A stretch of 64,000 nucleotides of DNA, taken from Pyropia yezoensis. Lineage: Eukaryota > Rhodophyta > Bangiophyceae > Bangiales > Bangiaceae. Location of the stretch: NCBI GenBank assembly GCA_009829735.1, contig CM020618.1, forward strand, positions 32,650,894 to 32,714,893. Direction: 5' to 3'. Position numbers and translations under genes: made by a program. The notes beneath the pieces are model-generated. The model saw nothing but the letters and a program-made list of their open reading frames with translations. It did no database searches and was not told the origin of the DNA. This document shows positions 29,448 through 37,825 of this stretch, in pieces (positions within the stretch are counted from its first letter, which is position 1; each line of letters starts with the position of its first letter).

Positions 29448-32400
29448 ATGAACGACGATGACGACGGCAGCGACCAAGACATTGGCGTCGACGGGCTGGA
29501 CGGCGACACCACCTCAGACGAGGAGTGGGACCCGGCACAAGAGCAGGCGTACGTTCAAGACGCACGCAACGTGGTGACGCTCAAGCGGGCGGTGCTCGCC
29601 GCCAACCTGAGCCGCCTGCAGGGCGTGTCTGCACCCCACGGGGGCGACGCGGCCTCGTCGGCCGACTGGTCTACCGCCGTCGCGCAGTTGCAGCAGGCGG
29701 CCAAGGATGAGGAGGCGGCGGGCCCCCTCGACGGCGCCGGCGAGGACCTCGTCGCGGCCATCACAGGCGCGGCACAGGCGGTCAGCGTGTACTGTGGTGG
29801 TCGGGCGGCGCCAAGCGAGGCCGAGGTGGAGCTCGCCGCACGCGCCAAGACGGCCGCTGGGCTGATTGGCGTGGCCGCCGCGGGCTTGCTCCGGCGCGAG
29901 GCTGCCACTGACGCACCGCCCGCCCGCAAGGGGCGGACGCAAAAGTGTAGCGGATGTGGCGAGCCCGGGCACAAGGTCATCTCTTGCAAGGCCCCGGCTG
30001 GTGCAGGGCCGGCGGCCGCTGCCGCCACCGTCCCGGCGGCGGCGGCGGCGGCCGCGTCCAAGCGTCGCGACTGCCTGGGAGGGGGCCACAGCAGCGGGGA
30101 CGCCGCCTGCCCGGTGCAGCGGCACTGTGGGGGCGTGCCAGCGGCCTACGACCGCGGCGTCGACCCCGACTGCAAGGACCCGCTTCAGAGCACTGGACGG
30201 CAGACGCGGGCGTGTACCGTGCCGGTGGGCGTCCTGGCAAGGGCGGTGCTCGGGGACGACAAGGACGACGCCGACACGCGCGCGGCGGTGGAGACGGCGC
30301 TGCAAGCAGAGCTGGAGGACCTCTCTGGGGCGGCTACCAAGCTCCGCTTCCTCATGCTCCTCGTCCTCGACGTGGCATTGCGCCGCCTGGTGTCGACCGT
30401 CGCGGACGCAGCCGCCGACGACGCCGACTGGACGGGGGCCGTGCCCGCAAACTGGGCGCCCGTCTGGCTGTGGTTGGCCTACGCCTGCGGCTGCGAGGGT
30501 GTGTCTGGCAGTCCCCTGCAGGCGGGCACCGTGTGTGCGGGCTGTGGCAAGGGGCGGGCCAACACGCGGATGGCGCGCGCCCGCTCTGTGGTGACAACGA
30601 GCCACCCGCTGCTGGCAGAGGTGCTCTCCTACGCCCTGACGCAGGTGATGGCCGTCACGGCAGCAGCGTGCGACCGGTATCTTCCGGCGAGCAACAACAC
30701 GGCACGATGGGAGCCCGTCGCCACCATCGTGGCCACCCACGCCGGGCGGTGTGTGGACGCGGCGTGTCGCAAGCTGGGCGCCAAGGCGGCCAAGGACGCG
30801 CTGGCCACCCCCCCCGCTGCCGCGGCTGCTCCAGCGGGCGGCTCTGCCTGGGACACGGAGCGGCGGCTGACGCGGTGGGCGGCCGCGCGCTTCCGCGCGG
30901 GGACCGCGGACAAGGCCACGCCGGGCCGGCGGGGCCTCGACGGCGTCCCCCAGCACCTGGTCCAGGCGCTGGCGCAACGGGTGGCCGTCATGCGGGCAGC
31001 CATGCCACCCTCTGTGGCGGGCCTCTTTCCAGCAACGCCTGTGAAGAAGCGCCGCTGGTGGGCGTACGTGCCGTTTCTCCTCCACGTCCTGAATGTGGGT
31101 GTGGGGAGCCCATACGCCCTCATCCCTGGCGCCCGAGCGGTGCTCCACGGGCACGGCACGCTGGTGCCGGACAAGATGCTCGCCCTGTTGCGGGCAGTTT
31201 CGGCCGCCACTGGCGTAGGGGTGCGTGGCCACCCCAGTCTTCGGGCATGGCCAGAGCTGCGAACGGGCGGTGCAGCGGTGCTGGCCGCCATGGCTGGTGT
31301 CGGTGGCCGCGCCAACCGGGCCGCCTCCCAGCTGTCTACCGACGGCGTGGCGGTGACGTTTTTTCTGTCTCGACCCGACACGGCCGCAGAGGCCGAGGCG
31401 CGGGCGGTGGCCTGGGCCAAGAAGCTGGACGGCGGTGGACGTGCACGGGACCGCAGCGGCAAAGGCTTTGCGTCCCGGGCGGGGGTACTGACGCAGCTGG
31501 AGCGGGCTGGCCTGCCGTTGGCGCGCGTCCGGTGGCTCCAGATGGTCGGCGGAGACCCGGGGCGGTCTGCCGTGCTGTCGGCAGCACCGGGTGAGCGCGT
31601 GGCGTCGGCAGACCTCCCAGCCCGCCCCGCTGTAGCCGCGATGCGCGCCGCGTGGTCCCACCACATGGGCTTGGACGCGCTCAACCGGGCGGCCGTGGCG
31701 CTCCTGCGTGGGGCGGGCGTCCAAGACGGGGTGGCGGCAGCCGCAACCACGCCCGAGGGCCACCCAACGGGGGGGTCTAGGAAGCGGGCGGCGGCGGGCG
31801 CCCCGGCTGCAGGGGCGGGGACAGGGGGGGGCCGCTCCAAGCGACAAGCGCGGCGGTCGTCACCCGAGGGGAGCGACGATGATGCGGCGGCGGTGGCTCC
31901 GGCGGCGGCGGGTGGGACGACGCCCCCCGAGGCAAGGACCTACCAGACGGCGAGCCCCGGCGGTGGCCACGGGCGCGTGCGGCGTGGGCCGCAGGCGTCC
32001 ATCCGATGGGCCCGCCGCACCCAGCTCGCCACCTCGGTGCGGCGTGTGCTGCGTCGCACGCGCCTGTCCCGGTGGACTGTGCCCCGTCACGAGGCGGAAA
32101 AGGTGGCACGGTGGCTGGTGGACCCCACTGCCGCGGCGGGCAACAGTGCCAGCGGCACCACCCCAGACGCGCCGCTGCTGGACCGGGTGGACGCGCTGCC
32201 CCGGCGCAAGGGGTGTCGTCGACTGGCACCCGTCCCCGGCCTTCGCTACAGCCTGAGTGCCGCCCACTTTCGGGAGGCCAGCGGCGGTAACTTTTTGGCC
32301 CGTGCGTGGAAGCAGTGGCGGGCACGCAGCGGTACTGAGGCGGGACCGGTGGCGGTGGCGGTGGCGGGACTGGTGGCGGCGGCGGCGGGTGACGGAGGCG

Positions 32401-33629
32401 GCGTCGCTGGCCACCTACCACCCGTCGACTTGGCAGCAGCACACGGCACGATGCGTACCGGCGACGGCGCCAAGCACCTGCAGGCAACGCTCGAGTGGGC
32501 CGCCCGTCGCGACACGGCCGCGTACGGCCAGCGATTTGGCGCGCAAGCCACGCGACACCTGCGGACGGCGCGTGTGCGCAAGGCCATCCAACGCGGCCGC
32601 TTTGCTGCCTCGGTGGCGCGGGACCTGACCGGCGGCCTCCTTCGCCAGGTCCGTGGCGGCGGAGCGGTCGTCGTGGCCATGGGCACCGCGCGCGTGCGCG
32701 GGGGGGACGCCTGGCTCCGCCGCCACCTCCGACGGCTGTGCTGGTTTGTCGACCAGGACGAGTTCAACACCAGCCAGGCGTGCTCCGAGTGTCACGACAA
32801 AATGGTGCTCATCTACTCGACGGGCAACTCCCCCCCCAAGATTCCAAGAGATCTGTATGGGCCGCCGGCCGGCTCTCTGCCGTCAACACGGCGTGTGCGG
32901 ATGGCGGCGGGCTCGCGTCGGGGGCGGCCAAAGCGGGCCCTCCCCTCTGCTACCCACGTGACGCGCCGAGGGCCAGACCCCGACGCGTACCGGGAGGCCG
33001 TCCGAGCCACTGCCCGTGCTGCTGCTGTGGCGCGGCGCGCGGCCGCGCTGGCCGCCTGTGCCGTCGAGGACCGCGCCGTCTATGCCGACCCGAGGCGGCT
33101 GAGCGAGTGGGCGGCCAAGGGCTGCTACACGTGCTCTCTCGCGGCCCCACAAGGCCCCGGTCACCCAGCGCCACACCCGCCCGTGATTCGCAATCGGGAC
33201 GACGTTACGGCCCGCAACATTGCGTGGGTGGCCGCTCGTCATCTCACGGGTACCAACGTGTGGCCTTTCAAGCGCCCGTTTGGTATGAGGTGGGCCTGGA
33301 CGACCAAGCGTCCTCCCAGTGGTGTTCCCGTCCCGCCTGTACGTCGCACCCGTGCGACTACGCGGGTCGATGTATGGCCCGTACTGGCTGCAGTGGACAC
33401 TGTCGTCGACGGTGGTGGTAGCGGTGGCGGTGGCGGTGGCGGTGGCGGTGGCGGTGGCGGTAGGGGGGTTGTCGACGGCGACGCGACGGCGGCGTCCTGT
33501 GCGACGCGACGCGGTGCTCCTGGTGGGGAACAGGTGGCGGCGGCCGGCAGTGCCATGGACGGGGTACGTCGGGCGCAGACGGGGGCGACAGACGCGCCCC
33601 GTGGTCTGGTGGACACTGCAAGACGCTAA
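29448..33629 (+). CDS. Fanzor (eukaryotic TnpB-like RNA-guided nuclease family), large form
   Basis: ATG 29448 starts a 1393-residue frame. The C-terminal half carries the split RuvC of OrfB/TnpB-Fanzor nucleases. QLSTDGVAVTFF lies near residue 625, RuvC-I WLQMVGGDPGRSAV has Asp703, and FVDQDEFNTSQACSECHDK has Glu1105 and the first CxxC (Cys1112, Cys1115). The second CxxC is Cys1226/Cys1229, and RuvC-III RNRDDVTARNIAWVAARHL has Asp1251. Glu in the DEFNTS position matches the relocated RuvC-II Glu described for Fanzors. Family members use an RNA from their 3' end to find and cut DNA. The N-terminus is acidic, with a CCHC knuckle (Cys167, Cys170, His175, Cys180), and linkers are Ala/Gly-rich. 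It is much longer than common Fanzors (about 400-800). The frame is intact and the catalytic triad present. Confidence 0.9.
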   Translation: MNDDDDGSDQDIGVDGLDGDTTSDEEWDPAQEQAYVQDARNVVTLKRAVLAANLSRLQGVSAPHGGDAASSADWSTAVAQLQQAAKDEEAAGPLDGAGEDLVAAITGAAQAVSVYCGGRAAPSEAEVELAARAKTAAGLIGVAAAGLLRREAATDAPPARKGRTQKCSGCGEPGHKVISCKAPAGAGPAAAAATVPAAAAAAASKRRDCLGGGHSSGDAACPVQRHCGGVPAAYDRGVDPDCKDPLQSTGRQTRACTVPVGVLARAVLGDDKDDADTRAAVETALQAELEDLSGAATKLRFLMLLVLDVALRRLVSTVADAAADDADWTGAVPANWAPVWLWLAYACGCEGVSGSPLQAGTVCAGCGKGRANTRMARARSVVTTSHPLLAEVLSYALTQVMAVTAAACDRYLPASNNTARWEPVATIVATHAGRCVDAACRKLGAKAAKDALATPPAAAAAPAGGSAWDTERRLTRWAAARFRAGTADKATPGRRGLDGVPQHLVQALAQRVAVMRAAMPPSVAGLFPATPVKKRRWWAYVPFLLHVLNVGVGSPYALIPGARAVLHGHGTLVPDKMLALLRAVSAATGVGVRGHPSLRAWPELRTGGAAVLAAMAGVGGRANRAASQLSTDGVAVTFFLSRPDTAAEAEARAVAWAKKLDGGGRARDRSGKGFASRAGVLTQLERAGLPLARVRWLQMVGGDPGRSAVLSAAPGERVASADLPARPAVAAMRAAWSHHMGLDALNRAAVALLRGAGVQDGVAAAATTPEGHPTGGSRKRAAAGAPAAGAGTGGGRSKRQARRSSPEGSDDDAAAVAPAAAGGTTPPEARTYQTASPGGGHGRVRRGPQASIRWARRTQLATSVRRVLRRTRLSRWTVPRHEAEKVARWLVDPTAAAGNSASGTTPDAPLLDRVDALPRRKGCRRLAPVPGLRYSLSAAHFREASGGNFLARAWKQWRARSGTEAGPVAVAVAGLVAAAAGDGGGVAGHLPPVDLAAAHGTMRTGDGAKHLQATLEWAARRDTAAYGQRFGAQATRHLRTARVRKAIQRGRFAASVARDLTGGLLRQVRGGGAVVVAMGTARVRGGDAWLRRHLRRLCWFVDQDEFNTSQACSECHDKMVLIYSTGNSPPKIPRDLYGPPAGSLPSTRRVRMAAGSRRGRPKRALPSATHVTRRGPDPDAYREAVRATARAAAVARRAAALAACAVEDRAVYADPRRLSEWAAKGCYTCSLAAPQGPGHPAPHPPVIRNRDDVTARNIAWVAARHLTGTNVWPFKRPFGMRWAWTTKRPPSGVPVPPVRRTRATTRVDVWPVLAAVDTVVDGGGSGGGGGGGGGGGGGRGVVDGDATAASCATRRGAPGGEQVAAAGSAMDGVRRAQTGATDAPRGLVDTARR

Positions 33630-35336
33630 GACAGCGCACATCTTGCCCGTGACCCTCACCTACCACGGGGTGCGTCAGCCGCCCCCTTTTTCGCCGACGA
33701 GCCAATTATGGGTAATTGTCGGCCGTTCACTAGTAGGTTAGACGCCGGCTTTTCCCGGGGACCTTTCCCAGGATGAGTCGGATGTTTCCCGGAGGGGTTT
33801 AACCGATAGTTACACCAGTTCCCTCAAATGGCGGGGGAAACGGGGCGGGTGGGGACGGGGCGGGGGGAACCTCTTCTTTCCCGAACCCGCACGAGGCTCT
33901 CGAGACGTACACGTCCGCTCAGCTAGCCACACTTCCTCCGCCATTGGCCGAAGCATCTCGTAGGGATACCGCCGCCACGGAGGATGGCGATGGCACACCG
34001 CAGCCAGAAGCGGGACAGGTGCCACCGGCGCATCTACATCAACTGCTGTGTCCCCGGTGGCGGTGGGCTCGCCGCCGACGGGTGGCGACACCAGGCCGCC
34101 GCTCCCAGCAGTAGCTCCGTCGCTGGACATGGAAGACTCGGCTAAAGGCGTCTAAAGTTTGCGTCGCTAAAGGAATGAACGCACGCGCGGACATGCACGT
34201 CGAAGGAGAGAGGACGCGCAGGACGGGCGTGCATGAGGTCGCGTCACAAGCGGGTAGTGAAGACAGAGAGGACGTTGCTGTGTGGAGGATTCACTGGTCG
34301 AAGGGTCGGACAAAGTACCAAAAGTTGCGGAATCGAGAGTGCAGAAGAGAGCAAAAAAAAAATAGGAAAAGCTAAGCGACGAAGAATACTGCAAGCACTG
34401 CCCTCAGGCTCAAGAAAACGCACGTGGACGCGCCGCCCGCTTGAGCCACAGCGACATGCGTACACATAGGCAGTCCTCTTGACTTTCTCTTTCGAACAGA
34501 ATCTGCTTTGTGATCGTTGCGCCCTATGACGGACAGCTCAAGAGCGGTAAAGAACGTTACGCCGCTCTCGTGCGTGCAGCTTGCCGCCGATTGATATCAT
34601 TCCAATGGGCTTGGGCTGGGGCGACGTCCCCCAGTTGGAAGTTCACCTCCAGCATTGACTGCCTGTGCCGTGACGCCAGGCCAGCGGGTGTCCGTCACGC
34701 GGAGCATCCCAAAGATAGAAAGGAGAAGCGAGAGAGCCAGAACAAAGGAAGCCAGGCGGGGTGAGCGGCGAGGAGGTGTGCCAGCATGGTAGGTCACCCC
34801 GCTGGCAGGGAAGGTGGGATGGGTGCGCGCGCCAAACGTGCCGGGCATGAAGCCCGGTGCGCTCCCCGCGCGCGGCGACGTTCAGTAGTCGGTGCCGCCG
34901 CCGCCGCGGCGACGGGCCAGCCCACGGTGCTGCCGCACCTGTGGCTGTCGCTCGCCGAAGCGGGCGCGGGAGGAGAGCCTCAGGCCTCTGGCCCGGGCCA
35001 GGCCACCCGTCTGCGCAGTGCGCTTCGCAACCTCCACCACTGCGCTCAGACCAATACAACGCAAGCAGTCTTCACCTGTACACAAGCGAAAGCGCACATA
35101 GCAAGCGGGCAACCCCAACGAACGGCCACACCCACCTTCGCACAACCATCCGCCATCAACCCGTTCGCCGTCTTCTCCCTTCGCCCCCCACAGCACCCCA
35201 CAGCCCCCCACGTCCCCCGCCACTGGCCCACCGCCCTCCGCCCCCAAGCCCCCCACCCGCGCGCCAGTCCACCACCCCATCTTTCCTCCACCACAACGCG
35301 CGTGGGAGGGGATGCGTGTCATCGCGCCGCGACGCC
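33630..35336. other. intergenic region between Fanzor and MOB1
   Basis: After the hairpin come three TTTCCC(A/G)G-like words (33752-33805), a C/A-rich stretch and then an AT-richer 600 bp (about 34140-34760). Several short frames on both strands lack recognisable content. From 34.8 kb the DNA is simple, Pro/Ala-encoding sequence and probably the 3' untranslated region of the leftward MOB1 gene. No terminal inverted repeat partner of the Fanzor unit was found. Confidence 0.5.
33693..33723 (+). ncRNA. candidate 3' hairpin of a Fanzor guide (omega) RNA
   Basis: An interrupted inverted repeat lies 64-94 bp after the Fanzor stop: GCCGA (33693-33697) with TCGGC (33719-33723) and CAATTA (33703-33708) with TAATTG (33713-33718) around a TGGG loop. 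TnpB/Fanzor guide RNAs come from the 3' end of the nuclease gene and its right flank, so this is where a scaffold would be expected. It could equally be a terminator-like hairpin or chance. Confidence 0.25.
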
Positions 35337-35981
35337 TCACAACTTGGCAATGATCTCCTTGAGGGGCTCCATCTCCTTGGACGGCAGCAGCCCAAACTCG
35401 GTGCCGAAAAACACAAAGTGGCGGAAGCAGGTGCTGAGGTGTGCTTCCGCGCCCACCGCCACAATCTCATCCAAGTGCGAGTGGAAGAGGTGCGCGTACA
35501 CGCGGAACAGCCGCCGCATAATGCGCTTGACGTCAGAGCGAAAGTCTTCTGGGAAGGCGCGGCCGCCCGCGACGGGAAAAAGCGCCTCGTCAGCAAGCTG
35601 CTTGTCCACCCAGTCCATCAACAGGTCCACGTACTTGGGTGCCGACACCCGCGTGGGACTCTTGTACCGCTCCGCGTCGGCCCAGAGGTACTCGTACTTG
35701 CCGCCCGCCGACATGATGGGGCAGCTCCCGTCAGTACAGTCATCGCACATGCTGCCATAGATGAGGTTGAGCTGGTTGAACAGGTCCACCAGGTGCACAG
35801 CGATCCAGTCGTTTGGCGCGTACCCTTCTGGCAGCTTCACCGCCTCCCGCAGGTCCCCCGCCGGTAGAGACGTGGCCAGGATGTCGGAGGCGAGTTTGGC
35901 CAGCTCGTACCGGGGGTTGTCTGCGCCATCTGCTCGCCGGCGGGGCTTGAAGGTCTTGTTCCGGTTCAGAAGTGATAACAT
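35337..35981 (-). CDS. MOB1: MOB1 kinase activator (Mob1/phocein family)
   Basis: The 214-residue product from ATG 35981 matches MOB1 along its whole length (human MOB1 is 216). It reads MLSLLNRNKTFKPRR, then NDWIAVHLVDLFNQLNLIYG, the zinc ligands in CDDCTDGSCP with MSAGGKYEYLWAD, then KYVDLLMDWVDKQL, and RVYAHLFHSHLDEI with the His ligands, ending HFVFFGTEFGLLPSKEMEPL. MOB1 binds and activates NDR/LATS-type AGC kinases in Hippo/mitotic-exit signalling. An upstream in-frame extension of 32 codons is Pro-rich and lacks family similarity, so the inner ATG is chosen. Single exon, intact, minus strand, same direction as the tRNA phosphotransferase gene beyond. Confidence 0.96.
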   Translation of the reverse strand: MLSLLNRNKTFKPRRRADGADNPRYELAKLASDILATSLPAGDLREAVKLPEGYAPNDWIAVHLVDLFNQLNLIYGSMCDDCTDGSCPIMSAGGKYEYLWADAERYKSPTRVSAPKYVDLLMDWVDKQLADEALFPVAGGRAFPEDFRSDVKRIMRRLFRVYAHLFHSHLDEIVAVGAEAHLSTCFRHFVFFGTEFGLLPSKEMEPLKEIIAKL

Positions 35982-36502
35982 CGTGAGGGTTGGCGGGGGG
36001 GGAGGAGGGGGGGACTGGACAGAGAGGAAGGGCAGAGTCGGGCTACGCTCAGCGTGCGGGAACTCCACAAGGAGCAAGAATAGGGCGAGGGCAACTCACA
36101 GAGAGAGGGGCGTTCAGTCGTGGGCCAAGGACAAGCTGGTGAGGGGAAGGCCGGCAGTCGGGACAAAAGGGAAACACCAGCAAACGGCAAGCTAGGCTTA
36201 CGACATGGCAAGGAGACGGGAGGGAGGACGCAACGTAGCCATCCAGGACCCGTCCATTGCCACGGGACACGCAGACAGCCGCTGTGCGTGTCATGGCTCG
36301 CACAGGACGACAACTGTAATCTCAAAGTAGTACCCATTGAGTAGCGTAGATGGTTCGCAGTACTAAATTAACGTGGACATGTACGAAGGAAAACACATTT
36401 GGCAGCGACTAATTCAAGCTTAGTCGACGCTTCCCTTCACACCAGCGTGTGCCCCCAATCGCCGTGACCCTCGCGCCTTGTGTGCAGTATGTAACCTGCC
36501 CG
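35982..36502. other. spacer between the MOB1 and tRNA phosphotransferase genes
   Basis: This is the presumed promoter and 5' leader of MOB1 (pyrimidine-rich on the coding strand near 36000) and the 3' end of the next minus-strand gene. The stretch 36320-36440 is relatively AT-rich. No other gene was seen. Confidence 0.5.
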
Positions 36503-37825
36503 TCAAGCCTTCCCACTCGCCTCACGACAGGAAGATACCCACAGGTCGGCCGTCCGGTCTGCTCCGCTCACCACGTCGGTCACGCGCACGACCCAGCGCT
36601 TCGCCAGCACCCCCCGTTCCCCCCCCTGAGTCAGTAGCACGCCGTTGGAGGACACGTGCCACACAACTCCCGCGGCGGCCGAGGCGCCCACATCCACCAC
36701 CAGCGCAATGCTGTCAACCAGCTGGCCGTCCCGCCGGCGGCCACTGCGCACGCCCGCCACCACCCGACGGAGGACGTCCAGTTCAATCCGAGGCTCGGAT
36801 GGGGACTCTGCCGTCGGCGCGGGTGAGGAGGTCGGCGGCAGCGGGAGGGGCGCAAAGTGGATGGCATCCCGCCGCATGGCGCGGAGGCCCTCATCCCCTG
36901 CAATGCGCGCAAACGCCACTGGGGTGGTGGCGTGGACGCCCAAGAGTGGGGGGGAGGCCGCAGCCGGCGGCACCAGCCGGGTGTAGACTGCATCGGCGGA
37001 GAGGGAGGCTGCCACGACGGAGGAAAAGCCTTGGTTCGCGCGGATGTGCAGTGTGCCCCAGTCAGCGTCACTGCCGTCTCTCACGGGTCTGCCGTCCGCC
37101 GCTCGCGGCACCCGACGCACCACCGAGAACCGTTTCTTCTCACTGTTCGCCACACACGCACACACCTCGCCGACGGTGAGGTCCCGGAAGCCGCGACAGC
37201 GTAGCACCGCCGCCAGTGGCACGTAGCCGTCAGGCGCGGGCACCAGGCCGGCGGCCAGCAAGTCGTGCCGCAGCAGCCGCGACAGGCGACGGCTCAGGGC
37301 CGTGTCGTGACGGCCAGGACGCTGGCCATGGCCGCCACCGCGAGCATGGCTGCCGGTGCCACCCCCACTGTCGTTCACCGCGCCGCCTGTCGGCTGCGGC
37401 GGCCAATGCGCCGATGGCGGCAGTGTCACAGCGGCAGCACCGCCACCGCGTGGTGCGCCGGCCGGCGCCGAGTCCACCCGCCCCACAGACTGACCATTGG
37501 AAGGCAGGGCGCCCGCCTGAACCACCGGGACAAGGACACCGGCATCTGAGTGTTCGTCACCAAGAACGCCAGAGCGGGCGCCGCGGCCGCTGAGCTCACC
37601 CGCAGCACCACGGGGCGCCTGCAACGTTGAATGAGGCAGCGGCGCCTCTGGCGGCAGGTGGGTGGCGCGGGCGACGTCAGGCGGCAGCGCGCCAGGCGTC
37701 AGAGACACAGTAAGCACCTTGGACACAACACTACCGGTGGAAGTGGATACGGGCGCCGAGTCGGAGGTGGCCAGCGGGGCCGCGGCGGCCGCAAAGGAAG
37801 CACCTACGCAGTCGTCGTGCACCAT
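36503..37825 (-). CDS. TRPT1: tRNA 2'-phosphotransferase (Tpt1/KptA family)
   Basis: The product is 440 residues from ATG 37825. The catalytic region occupies about 172-440: SRRLSRLLRHDLLAAGL (Arg186-His187), YVPLAAVL, IRANQGFSS (Arg262), LGVHATTPVAFARIAGDEGL, MRRDAIHFAP (Arg319) and SSNGVLLTQGG near the end. Tpt1 removes the splice-junction 2'-phosphate of ligated tRNA by transfer to NAD+, releasing ADP-ribose cyclic phosphate. The Arg-His-Arg-Arg set needed in yeast Tpt1 is present. Deviations are NQGF for the usual NQGH and HATT for HGT. The first 170 residues are Pro/Gly/Ala-rich and may include a targeting or disordered leader. Single exon. Confidence 0.9.
   Translation of the reverse strand: MVHDDCVGASFAAAAAPLATSDSAPVSTSTGSVVSKVLTVSLTPGALPPDVARATHLPPEAPLPHSTLQAPRGAAGELSGRGARSGVLGDEHSDAGVLVPVVQAGALPSNGQSVGRVDSAPAGAPRGGGAAAVTLPPSAHWPPQPTGGAVNDSGGGTGSHARGGGHGQRPGRHDTALSRRLSRLLRHDLLAAGLVPAPDGYVPLAAVLRCRGFRDLTVGEVCACVANSEKKRFSVVRRVPRAADGRPVRDGSDADWGTLHIRANQGFSSVVAASLSADAVYTRLVPPAAASPPLLGVHATTPVAFARIAGDEGLRAMRRDAIHFAPLPLPPTSSPAPTAESPSEPRIELDVLRRVVAGVRSGRRRDGQLVDSIALVVDVGASAAAGVVWHVSSNGVLLTQGGERGVLAKRWVVRVTDVVSGADRTADLWVSSCREASGKA

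Noticed and set aside
29514-31847. 777-codon open frame antisense to the Fanzor gene, and a similar 664-codon one at 13898-15892 antisense to the methyltransferase.
   Set aside because: High GC removes stops on both strands. The sense frames carry clear domains and the antisense ones only Arg/Pro/His-rich sequence.
6832-33900. The island as an integrated large DNA virus or Polinton-type element.
   Set aside because: No capsid, packaging ATPase, protein-primed DNA polymerase or other viral hallmark gene was seen. Fanzor, methyltransferase and helicase genes alone are not diagnostic.
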